DNA of 64,000 nucleotides from Perognathus longimembris pacificus (GCF_023159225.1 NC_063166.1:75828575-75892574), one strand, 5' to 3'. Shown: positions 22,389 through 34,319, numbered from the stretch's first letter. Notes: generated from the sequence alone by a model not told the origin. Program-made: numbers and translations.

Positions 22389-22621
22389 TTTTTTGTTTTT
22401 TTTTTTTTTGCTGGAACTGGACTTGGCACTGTCCCTGAGTTCTCTTGCTCAAGGCTATCTCTCTAGCACTTTGAGCCACAGCTCCACTTCCCATTTTCTG
22501 GATGCTAATTGGAGATGAGAGTTTCATGGACTTTCCTGCCTGGGTAGTCTTTGAACTGAGATCCTAAGATCTCAGCCTCCTGAGTATCTAGGACTACAGG
22601 CCTGAGCCACCAGCACCAGCT
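22389..22621 (-). repeat. Type A SINE
   Basis: T run, reversed body and a head ending CTGAGCCACCAGCACC. Confidence 0.9.
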
Positions 22622-22871
22622 CATTTTTTTTTTTTTACCACAATTAATACTTAATTGCTTTTTGTGCTGATTCTGAGATAATACTTATTTTTCTCCTTAG
22701 TATGCTAAATTATTAACAGATTTTCTAGCGTTTCCTACTTTCCTGCAACAGACCTAACTTGGTCATCATCATGCAGTATATATTTAATACATTGCTGGCT
22801 TTAAAAATTGTGGCAAGATACACATAATAAAATTGACCATTGTATCATTTAAATTGACCATTGTATCATGA

Positions 22872-23117
22872 AGCTGGGTGCCAGTGGCTCATGCCTGTAA
22901 TCCTAGCTATTTAGGAAGCTGAGATCTGAGAATAGTGGTTCAAAGCCAGCTGGGGCATAAAAGTCCCTGTAAGACTGTGTCTCCAATTAACCACCAGAAA
23001 ACCAGAAGTGGAGCTATGGCTCAAAGTACTAGAGCACAAGCCTTGAGCAAAAAGAGCTCAGAGACGACAACAGACAGGTCCTGAGTTCAAGCCCCATGAC
23101 TACCACCACCACCAACA
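22872..23117 (+). repeat. Type A SINE inside the L1
   Basis: Full forward copy with an ACC-rich tail, inserted in the old L1. Confidence 0.9.
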
Positions 23118-23409
23118 AAGTGTCATGAAGTATGTTCACATTGTTAGACAACAATCACACCCATCCCTCTTCTGAAGTTCTCTCATCTTGCCACACTGAA
23201 ACCAACCCAGTTATAACACAGCTTTCCAGCCCTCTTTCCCCCAGTCCCTAGCAACCATTCCTCTATCTCTATGAACTTGACTTGATCACATATGTGAATT
23301 CAATAACTGCACCTCACCTGAGTAGAATCATACAGGATTTGTCCTTTTGTGACTAACTTATTTCCCTTAGCATAATGTCCTCAAGGCTTACTATCCTGTG
23401 TTATGTATC

Positions 23410-23646
23410 AAAAGTTCCTTTCTTTTTTTTTTTTTTTTGGCCAGTCCTGGGCCTTGGACTCCGGGCCTGAGCACTGTCCCTGGCTTCTTCCCACTCAAGG
23501 CTAGCACTCCGCCACTTGAGCCACAGCGCCGCTTCTGGCCGTTTTCTGTATATGTGGTGCTGGGGAATCGAACCTAGGGCCTCGTGTATCCGAGGCAGGC
23601 ACTCTTGCCACTAGGCTATATCCCCAGCCCAAAAGTTCCTTTCTTT
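23410..23646 (-). repeat. Type B SINE inside the L1
   Basis: Reversed copy at 23426-23630 flanked by AAAAGTTCCTTTCTTT at 23410-23425 and 23631-23646. Confidence 0.95.
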
Positions 23647-24231
23647 ATAAGGCTGAATACTATTCCATTGTATGGCTTTACCACATTATCCATTTATTTA
23701 TTGACGTGTATTTGGACATGAATACTGCTGTTATGAGCACTGGCATACAGACATGTCCGTGAGACCATGCTGTCGGTTCTTCTGGACAGTTACTGGGAAG
23801 TGGGATTACTGGGTCATAATTCTACTTGTGTTCTGGGAGCTACTATACTTCTTTCCATAGAGGATGCAGTGTTCTATATTCCCAGCCAGAGTACATACGG
23901 GTTTTAATTTCCCCACATCCTCATCAAAACCTTTCATTCTCTGTTTGGTTGTTGTTTTATGATATCCATAGTAGTTGGTAAGAAATAGTATTGCGTATTG
24001 TGTGAATGTGTGTTTATGTATGTGCACATATGTGTGTGTTTTGAGACAGGAGCTCACTGTGTGGTACACACTGTCCTGGATTGTCCTGCCTCAGCTTTCT
24101 GACTGCTGGAGTTGTCCATTCACCATTCATTGTGTATTAATTTGCATTTCCCTAATGATTGGGGATGACATAAGACATATTTTATTGGACATTTGTATAA
24201 TTTCTTGTTAATTTTTTTCACTTTTTGTTAT

Positions 24232-24440
24232 ATAAAGATGATGTGCAAAAAGGGTTCCAATTATGTAAGTCAGATAATGAGTACATTTCTTTTTGGATGT
24301 CATCCCTTCTATCACTATCTCAGTGTTTCCCTCCCTTCCTCACACACAAGTGGAAAAGTTCATTTTCAAGACAGTGTCTAGTTGAGTACCACTGCTGCAT
24401 TTGTTCACCTGTTGTTCCTCCATTTCTGTGCCCCATTAAG
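24232..24440 (-). repeat. Copy of unnamed retroposon family
   Basis: It aligns by eye with 12735-12960: GTAAGTCAGATAATGAGTAC, GTACCACTGCTGCATTTGTTC and CTCCATTTCTGT. Confidence 0.7.
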
Positions 24441-24467
24441 TGTTCCTACTAAAATAAAAATCAAATG

Positions 24468-24720
24468 CAGCCTGGCGCCCGTGGCTCACACCTATAATCC
24501 TAGCTACTCAGAGAGCTGAGTGCTGAGGATCGTGGCTCAAAGCGAGCTCAGGCAGGAAAGCCCGTGAGACTCTTATCACCAATGAACCCCCCAAAAAACA
24601 GAAGTGGGGCTGTGGCTCAAGTGGTAGAGTGCTAGCCTTGAGTGAAAAAGCTCCGGGACAGTGCAACAGTGCCCAGGCCCTGAGTTCAAGCCCTACAACT
24701 GACAAAAGAAAATAAAAGCA
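24468..24720 (+). repeat. Type A SINE
   Basis: Full forward copy with head GTGGCTCACACCTATAATCC and an A-rich tail. Confidence 0.92.
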
Positions 24721-25082
24721 ATCGTCCAGGCATAGTCTTTTCAAATGGCTTGCAGAGAGACTTAGCTTTTCTGATGCTCATGAGCACCATGCTGTCCCTA
24801 GTAACACAGAACACAGAAATGGGGCAATTGTCATCACATCCCCTGATGCTCATACACACAGAGACACAGAGAGATTCAGTAACTTGTTCAATATCACACA
24901 GCTAGTCCATGACAGAACCAGAATTCAAACGCAGAAAGTTGGGTTCCATAATTTGTATGACCCTGTGCTTCCTCCCAACATTTCATCCATCTCAGCCTAC
25001 TTGGGGGGAGGAGTCCTCCCTAACAGAACAGACAAAAGGTCCAGAGGCTTTGAAAGGTGAACAGTGTTAAGACCTAACACAA

Positions 25083-25315
25083 AGCCGGGTGCCTGTGGCT
25101 CATGGCTATAATCCTAGCTACTCAGGAAGCTGAGATCTGAGGACTGCAGTTCAAAGCCAGCCCGGGCAGAAAAATTTGTGAGACTCTTATCTCCAATTAA
25201 CCAACAGAAAAAACAGAAATAGCACTGCTGTGGCTCAAGTGGTAGAGCACTAGCACTGAGCACAAAGAGGTTCAGGGATAGAGCCCAGGCCCTGAATTCA
25301 TGCCCCAGGATACTG
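25083..25315 (+). repeat. Type A SINE
   Basis: Full forward copy with head GTGGCTCATGGCTATAATCC. Confidence 0.92.
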
Positions 25316-26415
25316 GATGTCTCAAGCTTGAGTCCAATGACCACCTACCGGCTGGGAGGCAGGGGAGGTGTGAGGAGAGGGTCTCAGCAGTGGGGTACAC
25401 CAGTGTGTCCCAAGTACAGAAGTCTTATGTAAAATACCATGAAAGCCAAATGCATGCAGGGAAAACCTGGTATCCACATATAAAGGAATGAAGGTAGACA
25501 CTTTCCTCACAGTGAGTTGCTGTTAGAGGTGAGCTGGTATTAGAAAAATGATAAAAATAATAGGATAAGTGGGTTTTGAACATGGTAGAAATCATAATGG
25601 TGTTAAGGGAATCTGAAAAGCTTTGTAAAGACTGTTCAGACAGACTGAGGCTATGCTGAAGTAACAAAAAAGGGTCTCAAGGCCTCATACAGCAGTGGAT
25701 CATTCTCTCTTACAGTGCACTCCCCTCCTGGACCAGCAGGGGGCTCTCCTTGCCTAGGTGTTTCCATATCTACCCTTGTTGCCTCAACAGCCATAGCACC
25801 AGCTCTTATTCAAATCTCATTGACCAATACAAAACTTAAGGACACAAATTATTTCAAAGGAAGCAAGGAAATGTACTTGACAGGAGAAAGGGGGATGGTC
25901 GGACACTACCCACAGATGGACTATGGGGCCTAAAAGATGGCTCCAGAAAGGTGGCCTGTCATGGCCCATTGGATTTGTGTGACTTTGGCCACTGTGACCC
26001 TCCAAATGGCCCTTAGCACCTGCTCCTGGTGAAGGAAACCTGTTCTCCAAGGAAAGACAGTCTGGTAGGTGATGTTCATAAGCTAGTGAGTTTGTGTCTC
26101 TTCTCTTCAGGGAGGTAAGATGATGTGGGTTTTAGCTGAGCCAGGATTTGGTTTTGCTACCACTTTGAACAGATATCCACAGAAGAGTAACTGGAAAGAG
26201 AGGATGTCCAGGGTAGAGCCTGTATGGATGGAAAACTCCCCTAGAAGAAAAGTGCTTGCAAGTCTAGAGGCCTAGCACAGCAGTTCCTAGTTAGGAACCA
26301 CTGTGATACTTACAGGACATTTAGACACATTTTGGGCTATCACCTGGAGTGGGGTACGGGGTAGGGGGTAGGGAAGGAGTTGATGCCCCTGGCATCTAAT
26401 GATACTCTGCTAAAT

Positions 26416-26631
26416 AGTTCTTTCTTCCTTTTTCCTTTATTGCCATTCCTGGGGCTTGGCCTCAGGGCCTGCGCACTGTCCTTGGCTTCTTTTTGCTCAA
26501 GGCTAGGACTCTACCACTTGAGCCACAGTGCCACTTCTGGCTTTTTCTGTTTATGTGGTGCTGAGGAATTGAACCTAGAGCTTCATGCATGCAAGGCAAG
26601 CATTCTACCACTAAGCCATATTCCCTGCCCC
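26416..26631 (-). repeat. Type B SINE
   Basis: Reversed copy; CTCTGCTAAA recurs on both sides (about 26405 and 26632). Confidence 0.92.
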
Positions 26632-27024
26632 CTCTGCTAAACTTATATAATATACATAACAATGTTCCCCACAATTGAGTTATCCAGTCTCAGAGGCCCA
26701 CAGTGGTGAGATCAAGAAACTCTGGCTAATGACTGAGGTTGAACCTTTGTCAGTGTTGGAGTCTATATGAGTCCTCAATCTCTTTTATTTTCTGAAAGTT
26801 GTACAATAAGCAGAGAATCCTTTTAGTTCACTACTAACTACTTCAGTTTCTCCTCAAAAGCCTTTTCAGATACTTGTCTCACAAAGAGCTCTTAAGCACC
26901 TATTAGTTGTTTAATTCTAAATTGCTGATGTTGTGGAAGGTTCTGTGAGGAATGTAACAGCCAAAGGGGGACTCCTTAACAGGGGTTGAGGAGATGAAAA
27001 TACGGAACTATATAAGCAACCGAA

Positions 27025-27049
27025 TTGCATGAATTTCAAATTCATGCAA
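27025..27049. repeat. 25-bp perfect palindrome in unique DNA
   Basis: TTGCATGAATTT, a single C, then its exact reverse complement AAATTCATGCAA. Each arm has an octamer-like ATGCAA core. No recognisable SINE within about 390 bp upstream or 1.7 kb downstream. Confidence 0.9.
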
Positions 27050-27599
27050 AGCCCTGAGGAGAAAAATAGATTCGGAGACGGAAAATAAACATTAACCGGA
27101 GACATAAAACACACGTATTAAACTCCTTCAGGAGATGACACTTGAGTTTGGATCTGAAAGTTTTGTCTTTTGGGCTAGCTATACAAAGAACCAGAATTCA
27201 TAGTCAAGGAAGCAAAAAATAAATATAAAAACCAGGGGATGGGGGTGGCCTATGTGGTGGCAGCCACCTGGGGGTGGGGGTGGCAAGGGGAAAGAAATGA
27301 GGTTGGAGGTGTGAGGATGGAGAAAGGAGGGTGAGTTTACCTCAAGTCTGTGGCGGGAGATTTATGAGCTTCTTCAGAAATGCACAGGGAGGAGTAAAAC
27401 CTCAAGGGTAAGGCAGGACTTGATCCAAAGCCACGTTTCTTCCCCATTACCCATAACCCCTGGGGAGGGGAGAGGAGGAGAGGGGGCTGGCATGGGACAG
27501 GAAGAAAGCTCAGCAATGGTGCTTTCCACTCCAAGTGGCTGTGGTGGTAGCGATGGGGGTTAAAGGTCAGGGTTTTCGGATGGCTTAGGACAGATGGGG

Positions 27600-28500
27600 G
27601 GCGCGGAGAGTGGGGGTGGGGGAGCCACCGTGAGTGACTCGGGGTCATCGACACGACCTGTGGATATTACCGTGCTCTCGACGGCTGGGGAAGAATGGCT
27701 TACAGCTCCACTCACGCACCCACGTTCATTTTCACACGGAGGCGGGTTACGCTGAACGACTCGTAACCTTACAAATGTCCCTGCGTGCCAAGGAGGTCCT
27801 CAGCTTGGAGCCAACGCGCGGCCACGGCGCCCTCGGGAAGGCGCCTGCGCACTGGCACCAAGGCGCCGCAAGCATCCAGGTGGAGGAAGCGCTGCGCGGG
27901 GACTGCTTTTTCAAACCTTACGTTCTGATTGGTGGCGCCGTGGCGAGCTGCGAGCCGGCTTCCACGCGAGATTTGGAAAGACCGAGGTCCGCCTAGGCCT
28001 GTGATTGGAGGGATGGTCCTGCGGCCTCTGCTGTGATTGGCGAAGGCCGTGTGGGTCTTTACACGTTTCTCCAGCGCCAGTTCCCGCCTTTGGCCACTAG
28101 GAGGAGCTCGGGAAGCGCCGTGGGCCGCTCTGGGCGCCCATGCTCCCGGCTCCACCCCGGGCACAGCTGCTGTCGCCCAGGGCGCCCCCTTTCCCGGCTA
28201 CAGCGTGAGACGCGGGTGGGATGAGGCCGGGAAGGGGTGCCAGGGCGCTCAGCTTCGGCCCGGTGGCCACGCTTCTCTGCGCAGCTCCTTTGGCCCCTTC
28301 TGCTGGCTCCCGGCCCCTCCGAGAACATTGGCCGGCCCGAGGGGTGGGGCTGCAGGTTAGCGAAGGTTGGTGAAGGCACTGATCCAAGTTGCAAAATCGC
28401 GGGGAGTCGGAGGAGCGAGTGACTCAGCAACTCCCTGCTGGGCCGGGACGCCCTCCCTCCGCGCCGCCCCCCCCCCCCAAGACCCTCGGAGCGCTTTTCC
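27600..28500. promoter_or_regulatory. Intronic CpG island, candidate promoter
   Basis: By hand count there are about 80 CpGs in roughly 900 bp, against very few in flanking DNA. Three inverted CCAAT boxes (GATTGG) lie at about 27928, 28003 and 28036, typical of NF-Y-driven TATA-less promoters. A CTCF-like core CCACTAGGAGGAG is at 28094-28106. The open frames across it are GC-driven and match no family I know. It could be the start of an antisense or unannotated transcript within HNF4A, or an unmethylated enhancer. It ends near a long CT repeat at 28659. Confidence 0.6.
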
Positions 28501-28655
28501 CAAGCAGTTCTTTCTTGGGCTTAAGTTGCCTCTTGCAGGTGAAGGCCACCAGCTCAGATCACCATAGCCACAGGTGCCTCCTACCCGTCCCCAGGTGCGG
28601 CCACCGGCCCCCGGTTCCCCAGTCCCCCCTCGCCCAACCACGGAACTTGCTTCTT

Positions 28656-28658
<3 letters not shown>

Positions 28659-28731
<73 letters not shown>
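28659..28731. repeat. (CT)n microsatellite
   Basis: A long CT run followed by pyrimidine-rich sequence, directly before the tail of the reversed SINE at 28804. Confidence 0.95.
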
Positions 28732-28735
<4 letters not shown>

Positions 28736-28803
28736 CTCCCCCGCTCTCCCCACTTCTCTCCCCCCTTCTCTCCTCCTCTCCTTTTTTTTTTTTTTTTTCT
28801 TTT

Positions 28804-29244
28804 TACTGGGCCTGGGCACTGTTCCTGAGCTTCTTTTGCTCAAGGCTAGTGCTCTACCACTTGAGTCACAGCACCACTCCTGGCCTTTTTTGAGTAGTTT
28901 ATTGGAGATAAGAGTCTCACCGACGGCTGGGAATGTGGCTCAGTGGTAGAGTGCTTGCCTAACATATGAAGCCCTGGGTTTGATTCCTCTATCCCCCCCC
29001 CCACCACACACACACACAGAGAAAGCTGGAAGTGGCTCTGTGGCTCAAGTGGTAGAGTGCTAGCCTTGAGCAAAAAGAAGCTTAGGGACAGTGCCCAGGC
29101 CCTGAGTTCAAGCCCCAGGACTGGCAAAAAAGAAAAACAAAAGTTTCACCAACTTTGCTGCCTGGGCTGGCTTTGAACTGCAGTCCTCAGATCTGAGCCT
29201 CCTGAGGAGCTAGGATTACAGGCATGAGCCACTGGTGCCCAGCT
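28804..29244 (-). repeat. Type A SINE split by a forward type B SINE
   Basis: The reversed type A spans 28804-28924 and 29141-29244. A forward type B lies between (about 28925-29140). Near-duplicate flanks GTCTCACCGAC and GTTTCACCAAC mark an older insertion. Confidence 0.9.
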
Positions 29245-30737
29245 GAAGTTGTTTCTTTCCCTTCTGACATTGCCAACCGTCCTTTCCTTGAAGAGGTTAG
29301 AAGGAAGAATAGGGTTGCCAAACCAGAGCAGTTACACTTGGATTTGGGAGAAACAGCAAAGATCAAGTACTGTCGTGCTACAACATTTGGGTTCTACTCA
29401 TGCCAAAAAGGAGAAAAGGAAGGAAGGAAATAAATTCCTTGTTGCTCTGAAATTCCAATGGAACCCTGTGAAGGAGGGGGTCTTGAGTTGCTGTGCCTCC
29501 AGCACCCACAATAGTAGCCTAATAGTAGAATAAATGAAATGGTCCGGGGGTATATGGACAAGTGACTTCACCAGTTCACCCATTGTCCAGCCAACCCTGT
29601 TCATATGAAGGTCAGCTGGGCTCTGGGAAGACGCTGCCCACAGGAGGAGGGTGACATTCACTACCTCATTTCACCATAAGGGTGTGACGCTCCAGGGGGC
29701 TGTGGGAAGATTGTCAGCAGGACTTCCCAAAGGATGATGACCAAGGTAGGGAGGAAGAGAAGGCTGGGAGGGATGAGTGTGATGTGTGTGACAGCGCCCT
29801 GACAGAGCCTGGGTGTGCCTACATGCCACCTCCCACAGGACCCATGCCAAGGTGGCACCATGCTCATCCTTAGATGGGGAAACTGAGGCTTGGGAGAAGT
29901 GAAGGGCCAGCCTAATGCAGTCCAAGAGAGAAAAGCTGAGCTCCACACTCAGGTCTGGAAGATGCCGGAAGCCTGTCTGCTTCTAGAAAAGCTGCCAGGC
30001 TGAGACCTAGAACCCCACCTGAGGTAAACTTCCCGAGGTGGGGGGGGGGGGGGCCTTGCTGGTTGAGCGGGAGAACATGGGAAGCCAGCAGGAAGGCCCA
30101 GTCCTGCGTCCCCACGCCTGCTCAGGTTGGGTCTCCAGGGCCCCCTTGCTGAGCCCTGTGGCTTATTCCCTGCCTGGGACCTGCCCAGGTCCAGTCTCCA
30201 TGGTGACCGCCCGCCACCATCCTTGAAATCTCATTGTGACTAGTATTAAGGGATTAGCTCTCCGGCGGCTCTCCCAGGGTCTTGGGTGCCACGGTGGCAG
30301 CAGGAGCTGGCTCAAGGATGAAGAGGTTGCCCACTGTGTGTGACGCCACAGCGCCAGGAGGAGGATGTCAGAAGGGGGTGCGGGATTCCCCCAGGACCCA
30401 TCAGGTACCGTCCTGACTCCCACCTATGTGGAGGAAATTGAGGTGGGGGGAAAGAAAGAGTCCTTGGAAACAAAGGAGGCCAGAATCAGGAGCAGCATGG
30501 AGAACTTTATGCTCAGCCCGCAGGCCAGGAAGCCCAAAAGCCTGAATGGCTGAGTGACCAGGACCAGATCCCCTAACAATTAGGTGAAGGGAGCCCCAAG
30601 GCCTCTGTCAAGGCTATCCCTGAGTTGCTTACAGACCAGTGGTAAAATATTCACTTTGCAGCCAGGGAAATTGAGGCACAGAGAAGGAAAGTGACTTGCC
30701 CCAAATCAGCATACTAACTAAAGTGAGTCAAGAACAG

Positions 30738-30912
30738 AGAGGGTGAAATCAGGAGGATTGAGCTTTAAGGCCAGACTGGGCTAAAACTTCGAGAGACCCT
30801 TAACCAATAGCTTGGTGTGGTGGCATACTCTTGTCATCCCAGCTACATGAGAAGTATAAGTAAGGAATCACAGTACAGGCTGGCCTGGGCAAAAAACAAG
30901 ACCTTCTCTCAA
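30738..30912 (+). repeat. B1-like dimer relic
   Basis: AGGAGGATTGAGCTTTAAGG then GTGTGGTGGCATACTC fits two diverged B1-like monomers, like the element at 31305. Confidence 0.6.
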
Positions 30913-30927
30913 AAATAACTAGAGCAT

Positions 30928-31257
30928 TTGGGCGTGGGTGGCTCACACCTGTAGTTCTAGCTACTCAGAAGGCTGAAATCCTAAGGATCACGGTTCAAAG
31001 CCATCCTAGGGAAGGAAACTCCACGAGATTCTTATCTCCAGTTGATTATCAAAAAGCCAGAAATGCTGCTGTAGCTCCAGTGGTGGAGCACTATCCTTGA
31101 GCAGAATAGCTTAGGGACAGTGCCCAAGCCTGAATTCAAGCTCCAGGACCAGCAACAACAACAACAAAAATAACCAGAGCAGAAAGTGCTAGAGGCATGC
31201 AGTAGAGCACCTGTGCACCTGTGTATTAAGCACAAAGCCCTAAGTTCATATGAGATT

Positions 31258-31294
<37 letters not shown>
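30928..31294 (+). repeat. Type A SINE, ID-like piece and (GA)n
   Basis: A forward type A (30928-31170) is followed by an ID-like fragment and a GA run (31258-31294). Confidence 0.85.
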
Positions 31295-31297
<3 letters not shown>

Positions 31298-31304
31298 CCC
31301 GGGG

Positions 31305-31620
31305 GTATCTGAGTTTGGTGGCTCATGCCTGTATTTCTAGTTTTTCAGGATGTAGAAATCAAGAGAATCAAGGTTTAAAGCTATCCCAGACAAAAGTTAG
31401 CAAGACACCCATCTCAACCAATTAGCTGGGTATGATGATTCTCTTCTGTGGTCCCAACTACAGAGCAGGTGTGTAAATAGGAGAATGTAGGTCCAGGCCA
31501 GCCCCAGCAAAAACTGCAAGATGCTGTCTGAAAAATAACTAAAAACGACTAAGGGTATGGCTCAAGTGGTAGAGTGCCTGCCTAGCAAACAGGAGTTCAA
31601 ATCCCAGTACCACCAAATCC
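31305..31620 (+). repeat. Composite B1-B1-ID SINE
   Basis: Two B1-like monomers (from 31315 and about 31420) precede an ID-like tRNA unit (GGCTCAAGTGGTAGAGTGCC ... GAGTTCAAATCCCAGTACC). The copy at 33985-34312 has the same order in reverse. Confidence 0.75.
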
Positions 31621-31654
31621 AAGTGGCCTGAACCAAAGACAAAGGTTAAAATAT

Positions 31655-31970
31655 CTTTGTCAGGTGTTCCTGGCTTAAGCCTGTAATCCTAGCTACTCAG
31701 GAGGCTAAGATCTGATGATTGAGGCTCGAGGCAGTGGCTCGAATCTAGCCCTGGCAGAAAAGTCCAGGAGAGACTCTTATCTCGCTCGAAGTTAGCCCTG
31801 GCAGAAAAGTCCAGGAGAGACTCTTATCTCTAATAAACCACTCAAAAACCTGAAGTGGCCCTGTGGTTCAAAGTGGTAGAGTGCTAGCTGGGAGCACAAA
31901 GAGGCTCAGGGAGAGCAAGCAGTTCAAGGCCTGAGTTCAAGCCCCACAAAGACCAAAAGAAACAAACAAA
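31655..31970 (+). repeat. Type A SINE with internal tandem duplication
   Basis: A roughly 46-bp unit starting GCTCGAA and ending GACTCTTATCTC occurs twice, at 31738-31783 and 31784-31830. Confidence 0.9.
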
Positions 31971-32466
31971 ACAAAAACTTTGCCACTTCTATCTTGAATT
32001 CTAGACCTCCTCCTGCTGAGTTCCAGCCCCCTCAGGCTCCTGCCCCCTGGAGTCTGGTCCATTGTTCTCAGTGGCTCCTCCCCTTCCCCTCTTACTTCCT
32101 GTCACAGTGAGTGGTGCCACTCACTGGGTCTCTAGGCCTCAGACACTATGGGAGCCCTGGCCGCCCAGCCCATCTACTCCTTCTTGTCTAGGAAGGGCAG
32201 TGCTGCCCAAGAAGCTCTCAGGGAGGGACAGTCTTCCCAGAAGGCCACAGTACAGAGGACAAACACCAGCTTACTAAGAAAATAATGTTCCCTGTCTATT
32301 GTTTTCTCCCATCTCAGGCACCAGCCTATAATAGTCAATGCAGAAAGCAAGGTAGGAACCAGATAAGAGGTAGGGTGGTAATGCAGTCCGGTCGGTTCTT
32401 ATTCTGCTTGGCAAGGTTTCCAGAAAGCTTGAAAGCTATGGGGGAAAAGTAAGAGAAAGAATCGTG

Positions 32467-32680
32467 AGGGCTGGGAATGTGGCTTCGTGATAGAGCGCTT
32501 GCCTTGCATGCATGAAGCCTTGAGCTCATGTACCTCAGTACCGCATATACAGAAAAAGCAGGAAGTGGCGCTGTGGCTCAAGTGGTAGAGTGCTAGCCTG
32601 GAGCAAAAGAAGCTCAGGAACAATGACTGGGTGCTGAGTTCAAGCCCCAGGTCTGGCAAAAAATAATAATAACATTAAAA
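32467..32680 (+). repeat. Type B SINE
   Basis: Forward copy with head GGGCTGGGAATGTGGCTTCG and an AAT-type tail. Confidence 0.93.
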
Positions 32681-32735
32681 AAAATCATAGGTTGAAGAAG
32701 TTGGGTAGAACCCATGGCCAAGAGGCAGCGGGAGG

Positions 32736-33169
32736 AGTGGGAATATGGCCTAATGGTAATGTGCTCGCCTTGTATACATGAAGCCCTGGGTTCGATTCCT
32801 CAGTACCACATATACAGAAAAAAGCTGGAAGTGGAGCTGTGGCTCAAGAGGTAGAGTGCTGGCCTTGAGCAAAAAGAAGCCAGGGACAGTGCTCAGGCCT
32901 TGAGTCTAAGCCCCAGGGCTGTCAAAAAAAAAAGCAACCCACCCCGCTGCCTCTTTCTGCTTGTTTGTTTTTTTGTTTTTGTTGCCAGTCCTAGGCCTTG
33001 GACTCAGGGCCTGAGCACTGTCCCTGGCTTCTTTTTGCTGAAGGCTAGCACTCTACCACTTGAGCCACAGCACCACTTCTGGCTTTTTCTGTTTATGTAG
33101 TGCTGAGGAATCGAACCCAGGGCTTTATGCGTGCTAGACAAGCACTCTGCTAAGCCACATTCCCAACCC
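32736..33169. repeat. Two type B SINEs, tail to tail
   Basis: A forward copy (32736-32932) and a reversed copy (32962-33169) face each other. Together they make a long, imperfect inverted repeat with a roughly 30-bp spacer. Confidence 0.93.
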
Positions 33170-33212
33170 AGTGGGGTGGCTTTTTATACTTTTGGTTGAT
33201 TGACTGATTGAT

Positions 33213-33436
33213 TTCTGACAGTGATGGGGCTTGAACTCAGGGCCTGGGCACTGTCCCTGAGCTTTTTTACTCAAGGCTAGCCCTCTACCACTTTGAGCCA
33301 CAGTACCACTTCCAGTTTCCTGGTGGAGCTAAGAGTCTCACAGACATTCCTGCCCAGACAGGCTTTAAACTTCGATCTTCAGATCTCAGCTTCCTGATTA
33401 GCTAGGATTACAGGTGTGAGCCACCGGCGCTCCGTG
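33213..33436 (-). repeat. Type A SINE
   Basis: Reversed copy with head ending GTGAGCCACCGGCGC. Confidence 0.9.
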
Positions 33437-33984
33437 TATACTTTTGATTCTGAACCATAAATATGTAGTGATGATCCTACAGTGCAAAAATTTTAACAAA
33501 TGAAGCAAACAAGGAAGCAATAATGAATGTAATCCTGTGCGCTTTAATAACAGGTCAGGTATGTAACTAAGATGGCAACCAGCTCTCCATCCCTCATCTT
33601 TGATCTGGAAGGGCCCTTGATTTTTCAATCAGTATCCTATTGCCAATAGCAATTGTAACTGTCACTGGTACCTGGAATCGGACCCATGTACAAGCCAAAG
33701 ATAGGGCTGAACACAGAGGTGATTAAGAGCCCTGCTCATGTTTGGACCAGTAAGTTGCAGTCTGATGTAAAACTTGGACCCGCACCAAAGCATTTCTAGC
33801 CCCAGTTTTCAAGGCTTCCCGTGATAGGTTGCAATTGTGGCTACACATTACAAGCATTTGGGAATTTCTAAATGACTTATGATATCTAAATGACTTATTG
33901 ATTAATACCACCCATTCAAACCCAAGATCTGATCTTTGGTCTGTGCTGGAGGCCTGGGTATCTTTGTGCTGTTTGGTTTTGTTG

Positions 33985-34312
33985 TGGTACTGGAGATGGA
34001 ACCCAGGGCCTCGAGCATGCTAGGAAGATACTCTACCACTTGAGCCATGCCTACAGCCCCACATCTTTTTTTGCTTTAGGTTGTTTCAGACAAGATCTTA
34101 CTTCTTTCCTGGGATCAACCTTGAATTGTGATCCTCCTAACTATGTCTTCCACACAGCTGAGATGACAGATAATGCGCCTCTGTGCCTGGCTTATTTCTT
34201 GAGCTGGAGAGGTCTTGTTAACTTTTTGCCTGGTCTGACGGGGAAACCTTGATTCTCTCCATTTCTGCCTCCTGAGCAGCTGAGATTACAGATGTGATCC
34301 ACCATGCTTGGT
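33985..34312 (-). repeat. Composite B1-B1-ID SINE
   Basis: Reversed ID-like unit (ACTCTACCACTTGAGCCATG) then two B1-like monomers, the mirror of 31305-31620. Confidence 0.75.
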
Positions 34313-34319
34313 ATAAGCA

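Larger units (their letters stand above)
22797..24230 (-). mobile_element. Old L1 3'-end fragment, interrupted
   Basis: Reversed L1M-type 3' region as I know it from mammals: CATACAGGATTTGTCC, TAGCATAATGTCCTCAAGG, GGCTGAATACTATTCCATTG, CCACATCCTCATCAAAAC and TTTGCATTTCCCTAATGATT appear in the expected order. It is interrupted by a type A SINE (22872-23117), a type B SINE (23426-23630) and a B1-like piece (24040-24118). Confidence 0.88.

Noticed and set aside
27769..28164. 131-codon minus-strand frame in the CpG island
   Set aside because: Open because of GC content; no recognisable domain and no matching exon structure.
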